Part shown: positions 35,723 to 48,005 of the stretch, one piece after another
How the letters are laid out: every line of letters starts with the position of its first letter
How positions within the stretch are numbered: the first letter of the stretch is position 1
Origin: Candidatus Jettenia sp. AMX2
GTDB taxonomy: Bacteria > Planctomycetota > Brocadiia > Brocadiales > Brocadiaceae
NCBI GenBank assembly: GCA_030583665.1
Contig: CP129469.1
Coordinates: 434,001-498,000 of the forward strand
Reading direction: 5' to 3'
DNA length: 64,000 bases
Notes under the pieces: generated by a model
The model's database searches: none
What the model was told of the DNA's origin: nothing
What the model saw: only the letters and a program-made list of their open reading frames with translations
Position numbers and translations under genes: made by a program

Positions 35723-38389
35723 ATGAAGATAACAAAGGATGGTATTCTCTTCATAAAAGATGAAAGTTTTGATCCAAAACGGATTGACGACCCCCATATT
35801 CTTGAGGCATATATTCCGGAAGCTCATTATCTGAGGATGTCGGGTGAAGGGCTTCAACTGGTAAACAGGAATGAGTTAAGACATGCTGTTGGAGTCGTTG
35901 CCGCAAGGTCTTTGCGGTATATGGGTACAAATGATCAGGGTTTTAATATCTTTCGTTTGCGTAGTATGGCTATATGGTGGCTCAGGCATATCTATAATAG
36001 CTTTAACTGGTGGAAGGCATACGTAGTGAATGCGGAAGGAGAACGGGCAGACATGCCCATGCTCTATATCGGAGAAGAATTTGGCACTTCTACAGGGCAT
36101 ACGGAAAACGAGGTTGACATCGTGCTCAGCGCATTTGAAAATGCCAGGTGTTTGGTCAGTCAGAAATATGAAGGAGGGGTAATTTTTGCTGTTGGCTACA
36201 GCGAAAGAGGAGGGTTGTTCAATTCTCCCGATATGTATGGGGTGAAGACAATTGTTGGAAATAGATATAAAGGTGCCGGTGTCAGCGTGGTTTATGGAAT
36301 TACAAAGAATTTACATCTCATGGCGGGGCACATACTGAAAAAGAAAAACAAGGAAATCTCAGGGCAAAATATCCGTAATGAAATTAAGCAAATGAAAGTC
36401 GTTGTTCTGGACAGGCCGAGGCATAATAAGCTCATTAAAAGACTTAGAGAGTATGGTGCTCAGTTAATTCTTGTCAATGATGATGATCTTACCCCTACCC
36501 TTGCAGTCACACAAGGTGAAATTGATTTGATTATAGGGGTAGGTGGAATTCCTGAGGCAATTTTAAGTGCTATTATCGTTGAAGAATTAGGTGGTGAAAT
36601 GACCCTGAGGATTTTGCCTTCGGATGTGGCACGTGATGAGAAATTATTGGGAAAAATCAGTAACTGGAATTACTTCAGGAAAAACGAGGTTGATATTTTA
36701 AAGAATTTTAAGATCGTAAGGCCAGGAACAGAAAAAGGAAATGAGATACCATGGGATTCAATCTTGTCTTCAAAAGATTTGGCCAGGGGGGAGGATAAGG
36801 TTTTTACCGCGAGTATTATTAAAAAAAACTCATGGATAAGATTCCCGGATGGAAGAGTAGTTCCCGGGGTTGAGATGGAACTGGAAACAGGAACAATTAC
36901 CGTATATGTGGTTCGTATTGAAGGTAAAAACATGGAGATTGTGCCGGTTCTTTACAAAACAGCAATCAATAAATATCCGGTGCAAAACAATTATAAATAT
37001 TCCTCAGTGGCGTGTAACAGACTAACAGGGGATATTCTCTTCGAGATGGAAGAGGCATATGCAGAATTCGGTATGTTCCAAAAAGCAAAGGAATGTATAC
37101 GGGCGGTTAAGACAAGTGAATGCATGAATGATGATTTAATCCAAAAATGTAATTTTCTGTACGAATATGTAGAAGGACTGGATGATCTTGCGAATAAACC
37201 TGCTCATGACGAAAAAGCCATAATAAGCCATTTTGAAAAAGTGTGCCGCTTGGGCAGGGAAGACGAGGTAGGGATCAGATCCGCACGGATGATAAAAAAA
37301 TTTTATGAATATCTTGGAGATAAATATTGCCATAATCATCACGATAACAAAGCTATTAGCTGTTATAAAGAGGCCCTGAAATACAGTACACATGAATTAA
37401 AACTCTACCGGAAGGTTGATTCCATCTATATGAAAGATATGCTTGAGGAATATTTTCATCTGATCGACAGAATATATGAGGAACATGGATATAGAGAACC
37501 CGATAACTGGGAACAACATAAGCTTGGAATTGCATTAGATATTTTTAATGGTAATGAGGGGTATTTAAAATCGCTTTGCAGAGAACCATGGCTTATATTT
37601 TTCAGAAGAACAGTGTTGCATGGGGAAAAACCTTCTTATAAATTAGCAATCCTTACCAAATTGCTTTGGTTGCAGGAAAGATTAAGCCGGGCAAATGATG
37701 AAGAACTTTCTTTGTTTCTGATTAAAGAGTTTGGAATAAGAAAGGATGAGATAGATAGTATACTTAATTACAGAAAGGAGAAGAAACTTTTTCGCTCGGT
37801 GATAGAACTTTATTGCGTACCTGGATTGAGTCTGGAATGTCTGACAAAGTTACTCCTTCCGCAGGTAAAGGTAGAAAGCCAGAATGAATTGGAAGATGCT
37901 CATATTCCATTAAGCATCAGTTTTGTCGAAGCAATGGAACGAAGATATGAGAATATGATGGATGAACTCAAAGAAGGATTTATGAAAGAGGCACAGGAAC
38001 ATTCCTATGCCCTGGCGGAAGCATATCATTATGTTGGGCTTGCACTCTATCATATTGGTGATGATGAAGGTGCAAAAGAATATTATAAAAAAGCACTGGT
38101 AAGGTTCGGTGAAATAATAGAGAAATTCGAAGGAATAACACTGGTTAATGCTCAATATCGTATCGGGAATTTATATGAGGAATTAGCCCTGCTCTACGAG
38201 AGGGAACAGGAGGATTTTTACAACAGGGCAATCGATGCGTATACGTGCATTGTAGATGAGCATCGGTCAAAGGTATTATTTGGTTCTATACGGGAATTAA
38301 TTTCCGTCAGAATAAAACAGGCAAGGGAGAGGATTGAACATCTTAAAAAAGAACTGAATTCCGTTATGATAAAGGCAAACCCAGGGTAA
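35723..38389 (+). CDS. GlpX-like (class II fructose-bisphosphatase) domain fused to TPR region, probable pseudoenzyme
   Basis: Residues about 45-410 align by eye with class II fructose-1,6-bisphosphatase: MPMLYIGEEF at 111-120, an NEVDIVLSAFENA block at 129-141, AERG-like SERGGLFNSPDMY, VVVLDRPRHNKLIKRLREYG at 226-245, and IGVGGIPEAILSA. The family DPxEGT metal/phosphate motif (D85, E88, T90 in E. coli GlpX) reads S136, E139, A141, and the upstream GDxxAAD motif is also altered. Catalysis is therefore doubtful. The remaining ~470 residues are helical and TPR-like (AYAEFGMFQKAKECIRAVK; AYHYVGLALYHIGDDEGAKE). The role is perhaps sugar-phosphate sensing or scaffolding. There is no signal peptide. 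It is monocistronic as far as can be seen. Confidence 0.7.
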   Translation: MKITKDGILFIKDESFDPKRIDDPHILEAYIPEAHYLRMSGEGLQLVNRNELRHAVGVVAARSLRYMGTNDQGFNIFRLRSMAIWWLRHIYNSFNWWKAYVVNAEGERADMPMLYIGEEFGTSTGHTENEVDIVLSAFENARCLVSQKYEGGVIFAVGYSERGGLFNSPDMYGVKTIVGNRYKGAGVSVVYGITKNLHLMAGHILKKKNKEISGQNIRNEIKQMKVVVLDRPRHNKLIKRLREYGAQLILVNDDDLTPTLAVTQGEIDLIIGVGGIPEAILSAIIVEELGGEMTLRILPSDVARDEKLLGKISNWNYFRKNEVDILKNFKIVRPGTEKGNEIPWDSILSSKDLARGEDKVFTASIIKKNSWIRFPDGRVVPGVEMELETGTITVYVVRIEGKNMEIVPVLYKTAINKYPVQNNYKYSSVACNRLTGDILFEMEEAYAEFGMFQKAKECIRAVKTSECMNDDLIQKCNFLYEYVEGLDDLANKPAHDEKAIISHFEKVCRLGREDEVGIRSARMIKKFYEYLGDKYCHNHHDNKAISCYKEALKYSTHELKLYRKVDSIYMKDMLEEYFHLIDRIYEEHGYREPDNWEQHKLGIALDIFNGNEGYLKSLCREPWLIFFRRTVLHGEKPSYKLAILTKLLWLQERLSRANDEELSLFLIKEFGIRKDEIDSILNYRKEKKLFRSVIELYCVPGLSLECLTKLLLPQVKVESQNELEDAHIPLSISFVEAMERRYENMMDELKEGFMKEAQEHSYALAEAYHYVGLALYHIGDDEGAKEYYKKALVRFGEIIEKFEGITLVNAQYRIGNLYEELALLYEREQEDFYNRAIDAYTCIVDEHRSKVLFGSIRELISVRIKQARERIEHLKKELNSVMIKANPG

Positions 38390-38835
38390 TCAGGAGAAGT
38401 AGAGCCTGATCTTTAAGTCAGTGAAAACTTGAAAGGCATCCTTATTACAAAGATAATAGATGTCATTATACGTATCTTTTTAGCTCCCCTGTTAATGCCG
38501 GATTTTCATAATGAAAATCTATTGATAGGCGCTCATTGGTATAATAATTTCCTATCTCATTCGTTCAAAATTCAGCATTTAAGTTAGCGCAGCAGCCAAA
38601 CCAGCAAACGGAAAAGATTTGCTCCGCCTGTGGATTTTACAGACCTCAGGAATGATTAAATAGTTAATGTCGTTAAATTTATAGCTTGAAATTTTTATTA
38701 TAAATGCTAAACTCTCGGTGATTTGGTATGAGAAGCATACGGCAAATTTATATATAACTTATTTGTCGGGTGGACAAAAAAATCCTTTATGAATGAGGAT
38801 CGTTAACATTTACCTTTAATGGGAGGATGTACGCA
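38390..38835. other. Spacer upstream of parA
   Basis: About 445 bases are AT-rich with no supported ORF. GGGAGG at 38821-38826 is the parA ribosome binding site. A promoter is expected here but is not identified with confidence. Confidence 0.3.
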
Positions 38836-39639
38836 ATGAGAAGTATTGCATTACTCAACCAGAAAGGAGGAGTAGGAAAAACCACTACGACCGCAAATTT
38901 GAGCGCCTGTCTGACCATGCTTGGGAAAAAAGTGCTGGCTGTAGATATGGACCCGCAGGCCAATTTAAGTGTGCATCTCGGCGTTGATATTTACAATCTG
39001 AAATATTCTGTATATAACCTTATGAAAGGTGAATGCAAGCCAAACGAGGTAATTTTAAGCACCCATATTAAAGGACTCGATATTATACCTTCCGACATAG
39101 ATCTCTCAGGAGCAGAAATTGAACTTGTTGGTGTAGTGGGACGGGAAACGGTACTGAAAGAATATCTGGAAGATGTGCTTGATTGTTATGATTATGTGCT
39201 TTTCGATTGTCCTCCATCCCTCGGATTATTAACACTTAATGTATTAACCCTTGTACATGAGATATTTATTCCCGTACAAACTGAATTTTTTGCATTACGG
39301 GGAGTAAGTAAATTATTGGATACTTTTGAAGTCGTACGAAAAAGGTTGAATAATAACTTGCAAATTACCGGTATTATTCTCTGCATGTATATCAGTCGTA
39401 CCCGACTCAGTAAGGAAGTTGTTGAAAAAGTTAAAGAATATTTCGAAACCAGGGTATTTCATACAATTATTAGAAAAAATGTAAAACTCTCGGAGTCTCC
39501 CAGCCATGGTAAACCAATCATATCTTACGCACCTGATTCTTATGGCTCTGAGGATTATATGTCACTTGCCAGGGAGGTAATACAGCAGGAAGCAGACCCT
39601 TATTTATTCGAAGATATAAGTTGTACTTCCCAATTATAA
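38836..39639 (+). CDS. ParA/Soj-family ATPase
   Basis: Deviant Walker A (QKGGVGKTTTTANL) lies at the N-terminus, the second Asp motif is VDMDPQANLSVHLG, and Walker B is DYVLFDCPPSLGLLTLN. These proteins form nucleotide-dependent dimers that position DNA or cellular cargo. ATG 38836 was preferred to 38827 because GGGAGG ends only a base or so before the latter. No parB is adjacent. The next gene encodes a tail-anchored protein, which suggests a role in positioning or polarity other than plain chromosome partition. Confidence 0.88.
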   Translation: MRSIALLNQKGGVGKTTTTANLSACLTMLGKKVLAVDMDPQANLSVHLGVDIYNLKYSVYNLMKGECKPNEVILSTHIKGLDIIPSDIDLSGAEIELVGVVGRETVLKEYLEDVLDCYDYVLFDCPPSLGLLTLNVLTLVHEIFIPVQTEFFALRGVSKLLDTFEVVRKRLNNNLQITGIILCMYISRTRLSKEVVEKVKEYFETRVFHTIIRKNVKLSESPSHGKPIISYAPDSYGSEDYMSLAREVIQQEADPYLFEDISCTSQL

Positions 39640-39857
39640 AACACGCGCTGTTTTGGCAAGGTTTTCGTCTTCAATTGTAGGGGATGTTCACGTTGTCTCA
39701 ATGTTCCCTGTATGGTATGGCTTTGGATTGACTGGCAAGGAATTCCGGATTTACTGCTCCTTCTTTTTTTCTCATGAAGCGGGCAGACTTTATCCCTCCG
39801 CCGATGGAAGTGAAGGGAGGGTTGAAAAAATTTTTATAAGGCAGATCGGGAGGAAAA

Positions 39858-40457
39858 ATGGGGAAAGATAGTGCGCTCGGTAGTGATCCGTTAAGTTGGA
39901 TGAAAATAGCAAGTGAAAACAAGAAAACAGCCTCATCAAAAGGTGAGGAAAGCGTACAGGTAAATAATGAGAAGCCTGATCTTCGGTTAAATCTTCAGGA
40001 AAGGAGTAAAAGTCAGGCATCTGTTTTTGTCGTAAATAATAAAGATACACGGAGTACTACAGGGGTACAGCAGCCTGCAGGTAAACCTGACGGTATGCAT
40101 GCAAATATTGCGAGTGCATCCTTACCTAAGGTTGCTATCGGCAGATTATACGAAAAGCCTTCTGCGAAAGAGGGGGAATCGGTATCAAATTCCCAAAATG
40201 TATCTCAGGAGAAACAATATCATGTCAGACCGCCATTTTACGGAATGAGGACTCTACAGCCAACGCAAGAGATGGGGCGAAAGATAACACAAGGTTCTTC
40301 TTTGTTCTCATCTGGTTTTTCTACCTATATCATTGTTGCTTATACAGCACTCATGCTTATTCTGGGGTATCTTGTTTATAATGATTTTTCAAAACGCACC
40401 GGCAGGATTGAGGCAAGGTTGTCTGTTATTGAAAAAGCCTTACAATCGAGGAAGTGA
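39858..40457 (+). CDS. Tail-anchored protein downstream of parA
   Basis: GGGAGGAAAA precedes the ATG. Of the 199 residues, the first 145 are polar and probably disordered, starting with a short motif ALGSDPLSWMK. A single membrane helix (IIVAYTALMLILGYLVYN, about 160-177) precedes a short coiled-coil tail (RIEARLSVIEKALQ). The N-terminal DPLSWxK peptide followed by disorder resembles proteins found next to orphan ParA genes in other bacteria, and may be a docking peptide for the ATPase; this is inference. It is probably co-transcribed with parA (218-base gap). Confidence 0.6.
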   Translation: MGKDSALGSDPLSWMKIASENKKTASSKGEESVQVNNEKPDLRLNLQERSKSQASVFVVNNKDTRSTTGVQQPAGKPDGMHANIASASLPKVAIGRLYEKPSAKEGESVSNSQNVSQEKQYHVRPPFYGMRTLQPTQEMGRKITQGSSLFSSGFSTYIIVAYTALMLILGYLVYNDFSKRTGRIEARLSVIEKALQSRK

Positions 40458-40585
40458 CATTTTGAATTTCGGATCACGGATTTTGGATTACAGAATGAAA
40501 AATCACGCTCCCCTATCCGCAATCCAAAATGAAAAAGAGGGGCTGCCAGAGAATATGAAGTTCTGAAAGTTCGGTGATAAGTGGC

Positions 40586-40615
40586 AGACCGTTAACCTGA
40601 CACCAGGTCTTTTTA
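40586..40615. terminator. Possible bidirectional terminator between convergent genes
   Basis: AGACC and GGTCT arms enclose a 15-base loop and are followed by TTTTTATTT on the plus strand. It overlaps the birA stop region. The stem is short, so the call is weak. Confidence 0.35.
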
Positions 40616-41416
40616 TTTAATGGTAGCATGCTCCCCCCTGAATATTCTTATCTCGTCGTTTTCCATTTTCATCATTAAACCTCCGTTGTTTGAGATGTTA
40701 ATCACTTTGCCTGTATACTCATTATCATTATCTATGATTGTTAATTTCTTACCAATAGTGATGCACAGCTCTTTCCATCGCCCGGTAATATAACGATAAT
40801 GCTCATCTTTTAAAATGAAATACCATTTGTCAAGATCCTGTAGCAATGCTGCAGCAAAAGTATTGCGGTTTATGAGTTCTTTCTTTTCTATGGCCAATGA
40901 TGTCGGCGGCAGGCGTGTTTGCCTGGGTAATTCCTGCTCATCAGCGTTAATATTCAGTCCTATGCCAATTAAAAATACGGATTGTTTTTTCGTTCCTTTT
41001 TCCAGCTCTACCAATACACCTCCTACTTTTTTCCCGTTTATAAGAATATCGTTGGGCCATTTAATGGTCGCAGGGAGTTTTAAGGTTTCCCGGATTGTTT
41101 CGGTAATTGAGACGGCCACCGTACCGGTTAATAAACACAAATGATCTGGTTGTATCGTATGCGTGAGTAAAATGGTCAGCAGTAATCCCTTATATTTCTG
41201 ACAAGACCAGGAATGTCCGGAACGTCCTCTTCCATGAGTTTGTTCTTCTGTAAAAATTACCATACCGTTTTTAAAACCGGTTTTGGAAAGTTTTTTCGCT
41301 ATATCCATAGTAGAGGTTGACTGTTCGTAAATGACTATTGTACTTCCTATTACTTTTGTTTTTAAATGCTTAACGATTTCTTTGGGGATTAAATATTCTG
41401 GCATATGGGTAAACAA
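40613..41416 (-). CDS. birA: Biotin--[acetyl-CoA-carboxylase] ligase
   Basis: The enzyme activates biotin with ATP and attaches it to carrier lysines. The motifs GRGRSGHSW (adenylate-binding loop) and KWPNDILINGKKVGGVLVE (catalytic core) are clear, and a small SH3-like C-terminal domain follows. An N-terminal DNA-binding winged helix is absent, so it is the monofunctional type. A TTG at 41416 has GGAGAAG at a suitable distance; ATG at 41404 is the alternative start. Confidence 0.92.
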   Translation of the reverse strand: MFTHMPEYLIPKEIVKHLKTKVIGSTIVIYEQSTSTMDIAKKLSKTGFKNGMVIFTEEQTHGRGRSGHSWSCQKYKGLLLTILLTHTIQPDHLCLLTGTVAVSITETIRETLKLPATIKWPNDILINGKKVGGVLVELEKGTKKQSVFLIGIGLNINADEQELPRQTRLPPTSLAIEKKELINRNTFAAALLQDLDKWYFILKDEHYRYITGRWKELCITIGKKLTIIDNDNEYTGKVINISNNGGLMMKMENDEIRIFRGEHATIK

Positions 41417-43842
<2,426 letters not shown>

Positions 43843-44032
43843 TTCAGGATTTCTCAATGCTTTTTCAGATACAGCTCGTATATAATTAACATTTCAGCCA
43901 GGATTAAGTGGTTGTTGAGGAATGTTTTGCACTCATTTTGTATTTTAATCCCTGATTGTTGAACTGAGATCGCATTAATGGGAACATTTTATGGTTTCTT
44001 TATTAATTATAAGAAGGAGGTAAGGACAAATT

Positions 44033-44323
44033 ATGGCAAACATCAGACCATTGGATGACAGGGTTGTTATTGAACCCATAGAAGCAGAGGAAAAAACAGT
44101 AGGTGGAATTGTATTACCTGATACTGCAAAAGAAAAGCCCATGCAAGGGGAAGTTATTGCTGTTGGTGAAGGAAGAATGCTGGAAAATGGAAAAAGGGCT
44201 GAGCTTCTGGTCAAAAAAGGCGATAAGGTACTTTACGGAAAATATGCAGGAACCGAGGTTTCTCTGAACGGGAAAACGTATCTTGTAATGAGGGAAAGTG
44301 ACATTTTGGCCAAAATTGATTGA
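44033..44323 (+). CDS. groES: Co-chaperonin GroES
   Basis: The protein has 96 residues: [19 protein letters not shown] at the N-terminus, then the mobile loop [22 protein letters not shown], and the C-terminal [12 protein letters not shown] strand. AAGGAGG precedes the ATG. It lies 190 bases after groEL copy 1 and 47 bases before copy 2, so one GroES probably serves two GroELs. Confidence 0.97.
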   Translation: MANIRPLDDRVVIEPIEAEEKTVGGIVLPDTAKEKPMQGEVIAVGEGRMLENGKRAELLVKKGDKVLYGKYAGTEVSLNGKTYLVMRESDILAKID

Positions 44324-44370
44324 TTTGAATTTAAAGGTTAGAGAGATAAAAATTTTCTGGAGGTTTAAAA

Positions 44371-45990
44371 ATGGCAGCAAAACAGCTAATTTATGATGAA
44401 GATGCCAGAAGGTTGCTCCAAAAAGGGATTAAACAGCTAGCAGATACTGTCCGGGTAACCATGGGTCCTACCGGCAGAAACGTAATTCTGGAAAAGGGAT
44501 TTGGTGCACCTGCTATTACAAAAGATGGCGTTACCGTAGCCAAGGAAGTTGAATTGAAAAATCCTTTTGAAAATATGGGAGCAAAAATGGTTTGTGAGGT
44601 CGCATCAAAAACAAGCGATGTTGCCGGTGACGGGACTACCACAGCGACCATCTTTGCAGAGGCAATTTTTAATGAGGGACTAAAAAACATCGCAGCAGGT
44701 GCAAATCCTATGGCTGTCAAAAGGGGAATTGACAAGGCTGTAGAGACAGTAGTTGCTGAACTTAAGAAATTAAGTAAACCGGTCAAAGGGAGAAGCGAGA
44801 TTGCACAGGTAGGGACGATTTCTGCCAACAATGACACCTCAATCGGAAATCTGCTGGCTGATGCTATGGAGAAAGTTGGAAAGGATGGCGTAATTACTGT
44901 AGAAGAGGCAAAAGGGATTGAGACTACCTTGACGGTTGTGGAAGGTATGCAATTCGATAAGGGATATCTTTCTCCATACTTCATTTCTGATGCGCAGAAT
45001 ATGCAAGTTGTCCTGGAAGATGCTTATATACTACTGTATGAAAAGAAGATTTCAACCATCAAAGACCTTGTGCCTTTACTGGAGAAGGTTGCCAGCAGTG
45101 GTAAGCCATTACTTATTATTTCTGAAGATATAGAGGGTGAGGCACTGGCAACACTGGTAGTGAATAAGCTCCGCGGCGTATTGAGTTGCGCAGCGGTAAA
45201 AGCACCAGGTTTTGGTGACCGTCGTAAAGCAATGCTCGAGGATATTGCTGTATTAACTGGCGGACGTGCTATTACTGAGGATTTGGGAATAAAGCTGGAA
45301 CATATAAAGATTGAAGATCTTGGCCGTGCAAAACGAATTACCATTGACAAGGATAATACTACCATTATTGAAGGTGCAGGGGCTAAATCAGGTATACAGG
45401 CCAGGATTAATCAAATCAAAAATCAAATAGAGCAAACTACTTCTAATTATGACAAGGAAAAACTTCAGGAGCGGCTGGCGAAACTGGCAGGTGGTGTAGC
45501 TGTCATTCATGTGGGCGCTGCAACTGAAACAGAGATGAATGAAAAAAAGGCGCGTGTGGAAGATGCGCTCCACGCAACCCGGGCTGCTGTTGAAGAAGGA
45601 ATTGTGCCGGGCGGCGGTGTTGCTTTTATCAGATCAATACCTGCGCTTGCCGATGTGTGCAAGAAACTCGAAGATGATGAGAAGGTCGGTGCAAATATTA
45701 TTTTAAGATCACTTGAGGCACCATTACGTCAAATTGCTTTTAACACAGGTGTTGATGGCTCAGTAATTGTTGAGGAAGTGAAAGAACTGGCAAGCAATAT
45801 GGGATACGATGCCAATACAGGAAAATATGTTGATATGTTTGAGGCTGGAATCATAGACCCTGCGAAGGTATCACGTGTAGCATTGCAAAATGCGGCAAGC
45901 GTTGCCAGTTTACTGTTAACAACTGAAACCCTGGTTACAGAACTGAAAGAAGAAGAAGAGGAAAAGGTTGTAGAGGGTACTGTTATTTAA
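44371..45990 (+). CDS. groEL: Chaperonin GroEL (copy 2, acidic tail)
   Basis: The chaperonin has 539 residues and the same nucleotide motifs ([20 protein letters not shown]). The C-terminus is short and acidic ([15 protein letters not shown]) without GGM repeats. It begins 47 bases after groES with TGGAGG upstream. Divergent tails among paralogues usually indicate substrate specialisation. Confidence 0.96.
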   Translation: MAAKQLIYDEDARRLLQKGIKQLADTVRVTMGPTGRNVILEKGFGAPAITKDGVTVAKEVELKNPFENMGAKMVCEVASKTSDVAGDGTTTATIFAEAIFNEGLKNIAAGANPMAVKRGIDKAVETVVAELKKLSKPVKGRSEIAQVGTISANNDTSIGNLLADAMEKVGKDGVITVEEAKGIETTLTVVEGMQFDKGYLSPYFISDAQNMQVVLEDAYILLYEKKISTIKDLVPLLEKVASSGKPLLIISEDIEGEALATLVVNKLRGVLSCAAVKAPGFGDRRKAMLEDIAVLTGGRAITEDLGIKLEHIKIEDLGRAKRITIDKDNTTIIEGAGAKSGIQARINQIKNQIEQTTSNYDKEKLQERLAKLAGGVAVIHVGAATETEMNEKKARVEDALHATRAAVEEGIVPGGGVAFIRSIPALADVCKKLEDDEKVGANIILRSLEAPLRQIAFNTGVDGSVIVEEVKELASNMGYDANTGKYVDMFEAGIIDPAKVSRVALQNAASVASLLLTTETLVTELKEEEEEKVVEGTVI

Positions 45991-46354
45991 CAACAAATGC
46001 CGGATAGAAGTTTTACTGTTGAAAGAGTAAAAAGGCTGCGAAAGTGGCCTTTTTGCTTTATCATAGTTTACCGCAAAGGCGCAAAAGTCCAAAGAAAAGC
46101 CTGATCTGATAAAAGAGGGGCTTGTTCCATTTGTACATTCCAATAGTGTGAAAGACTCACTGCAAATTTTGAAAGGCAGGATGAGGTTTGACCAGCAATC
46201 TTTACATTATTTGCTTACTCTGCAGTGAGCTTTTCCTTTGCAGTTCTAAAACGCTCTTGATTTTATACTGTTTTATGTACTATAATCTTGATGTCACAAT
46301 GTCCTTATTTGACAGTATCTCTTTCTAAAATAACTACTTATTAATAAAATATAC
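45991..46354. other. Spacer between groEL copy 2 and dnaJ
   Basis: Apart from the terminator at 46029-46054, a TACCGCAAAGGCGCAAAAG dispersed-repeat-like fragment (about 46070) and a CTGCAAATTTTG region, no gene or CIRCE-like operator was recognised. A promoter for dnaJ is expected near 46260-46330. Confidence 0.35.
46029..46054 (+). terminator. Rho-independent terminator of the groE cluster
   Basis: AAAAAGGC and GCCTTTTT form a perfect 8-bp stem with a 10-base loop and a 3' T run, 39 bases after the groEL copy 2 stop. Confidence 0.75.
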
Positions 46355-47476
46355 ATGCAGGAAGATTATTATCAGGTATTAGGTGTCGACAAAAGCGCAA
46401 CGGCAGAAGATATTAAAAAAGCATATCGTAAGATGGCCTTAAAATATCACCCTGACAGAAACCCAAATAATAAAGAAGCTGAAAACATATTCAAGAAGGC
46501 CGCCGAAGCCTATGATGTTCTGAGTGATTCCGAAAAGAGAAAGCGATATGACCTTTACGGAATTGAAGGTCTGAAGGGTACAGAAACACGGGGATACAAC
46601 ACCTTTGAAGATATTTTTGACGCCTTTGGCGATATATTTGGCGGGGGAAGTATTTTTGAAGACTTCTTTGGAGGCGGGAAGGGCCGCGGGAGAGCCTACC
46701 GGCGAGGGGCAAGCCTGAAGTGTGATATTGAGATTGACTTTAAGGAGGTTGCTACAGGGGTAGAAAAAAAGATTGAACTTACGAAAAAAGAAGCATGTGA
46801 TACATGCCGCGGTACCGGTGCACGTGAAGGGACCTCCCCGGTAATTTGTCCGTATTGCAGGGGTAAAGGAGAGGTGCAGCAATCGCAGGGTTTCTTTACT
46901 TTACGCACTACCTGTCCGAAATGCCGCGGAAATGGTAAAATTATAGAATCACCTTGCAAAAAATGTGGTGGTTCCGGCCGCTATCCAAAAAAATCAGTCA
47001 TCTCGATACAAATTCCGGCAGGTGTTGAAGACGGAACACGGCTAAGATTATCGGGTCAGGGTGAACCGGGTGATAACGGAGCTCCTCCGGGGGACTTGTA
47101 TTGTGACATACACGTCAAAGCGCATCCCATTTTTAAAAGACAGGGTGATGATGTAATCTGTGAAGTGCCGATTACTTTTGCACAGGCAGCCCTGGGTTGT
47201 ACTATTGAAGTCCCCACGCTTACCGGTAATATTATCCAGGTAAAAATACCGAAGGGGACACAGAATAATGAGATTATTCCTATTCGCGGAGAGGGATTTC
47301 CTAATGTGCATGGCTATGGGAAAGGCAACCTTTTGGTACAAGTAAGTGTTGAAGTGCCTGTGAAAATGACTGCCAGACAGGAAGATTTGCTGCGGGAGTT
47401 TGCTGAGATTGAAAAGAAAAACGTTTCTCCCCGGCAAAAGAAATTTTTTGAGAAAATGGGAAATTCTTTCAAATAA
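46355..47476 (+). CDS. dnaJ: Chaperone protein DnaJ
   Basis: The co-chaperone has 373 residues: J-domain with YHPDR (HPD at about 33-35), a Gly/Phe-rich linker ([18 protein letters not shown]), four zinc motifs ([32 protein letters not shown]) and a C-terminal substrate-binding domain. No dnaK or grpE is adjacent. Confidence 0.97.
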   Translation: MQEDYYQVLGVDKSATAEDIKKAYRKMALKYHPDRNPNNKEAENIFKKAAEAYDVLSDSEKRKRYDLYGIEGLKGTETRGYNTFEDIFDAFGDIFGGGSIFEDFFGGGKGRGRAYRRGASLKCDIEIDFKEVATGVEKKIELTKKEACDTCRGTGAREGTSPVICPYCRGKGEVQQSQGFFTLRTTCPKCRGNGKIIESPCKKCGGSGRYPKKSVISIQIPAGVEDGTRLRLSGQGEPGDNGAPPGDLYCDIHVKAHPIFKRQGDDVICEVPITFAQAALGCTIEVPTLTGNIIQVKIPKGTQNNEIIPIRGEGFPNVHGYGKGNLLVQVSVEVPVKMTARQEDLLREFAEIEKKNVSPRQKKFFEKMGNSFK

Positions 47477-47540
47477 ATACGATATAAATAATATTTTAAT
47501 ACAAAAATTAACAGAAAATAGATTTATGTAAGGAGGGTGT

Positions 47541-47798
47541 ATGCCAACGTACGACTATAAATGCAGTGAATGTGATTATACTTTTGAACTATTTCAGCAT
47601 ATAACGGAAAAACCTGTAGAGAAATGTCCTGTTTGCGGCGTACTCAGAGTTGAAAGAATGATCGGTGCCGGAAGCGGAATCATCTTCAGGGGTTCCGGTT
47701 TTTATCAGACAGATTACAGAAGCAATGAATATAAATCAAAGGCAAAGAAGGATTCCGAGTCTGTGAAATCTGAAGCAAAAACATCAGAAAAAAAATAA
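47541..47798 (+). CDS. FmdB-type small zinc-ribbon protein
   Basis: The 85-residue protein begins MPTYDYKCSECDYTFELFQ and has a second CPVCG pair about 25 residues on, the FmdB/CxxC_CxxC_SSSS zinc ribbon. The C-terminus is a Lys/Glu/Ser-rich tail. AAGGAGGG precedes the ATG. The function of the family is uncertain (regulatory or ribosome-linked proposals). It lies between dnaJ and yacG. Confidence 0.9.
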   Translation: MPTYDYKCSECDYTFELFQHITEKPVEKCPVCGVLRVERMIGAGSGIIFRGSGFYQTDYRSNEYKSKAKKDSESVKSEAKTSEKK

Positions 47799-47804
47799 AA
47801 ATAC

Positions 47805-48005
47805 ATGGCCAGAATTAAATGTCCTAACTGTAGAAAAGAGCTTTTCTACCACAATATAAAAGACATACCAGATTTTCCTTTTTGTACGAAGCGATGTAAA
47901 CAAATTGACCTTGGAGCGTGGTTAGACGAAAAATATCGTATTGAGGAACCGATAAGTCAGGAAGCGTTGAGCCGAATTGATGAAGGAGAAAAGGAGGATG
48001 ACTGA
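47805..48005 (+). CDS. yacG: YacG-like zinc-binding protein (DNA gyrase inhibitor family)
   Basis: The 66-residue protein has CPNCRK near the N-terminus and FCTKRCKQIDLGAWL, the YacG signature with four cysteines. Homologues bind GyrB and block DNA binding. It starts 6 bases after the FmdB-like gene, and its stop overlaps the next start, so the three are likely co-transcribed. Confidence 0.88.
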   Translation: MARIKCPNCRKELFYHNIKDIPDFPFCTKRCKQIDLGAWLDEKYRIEEPISQEALSRIDEGEKEDD

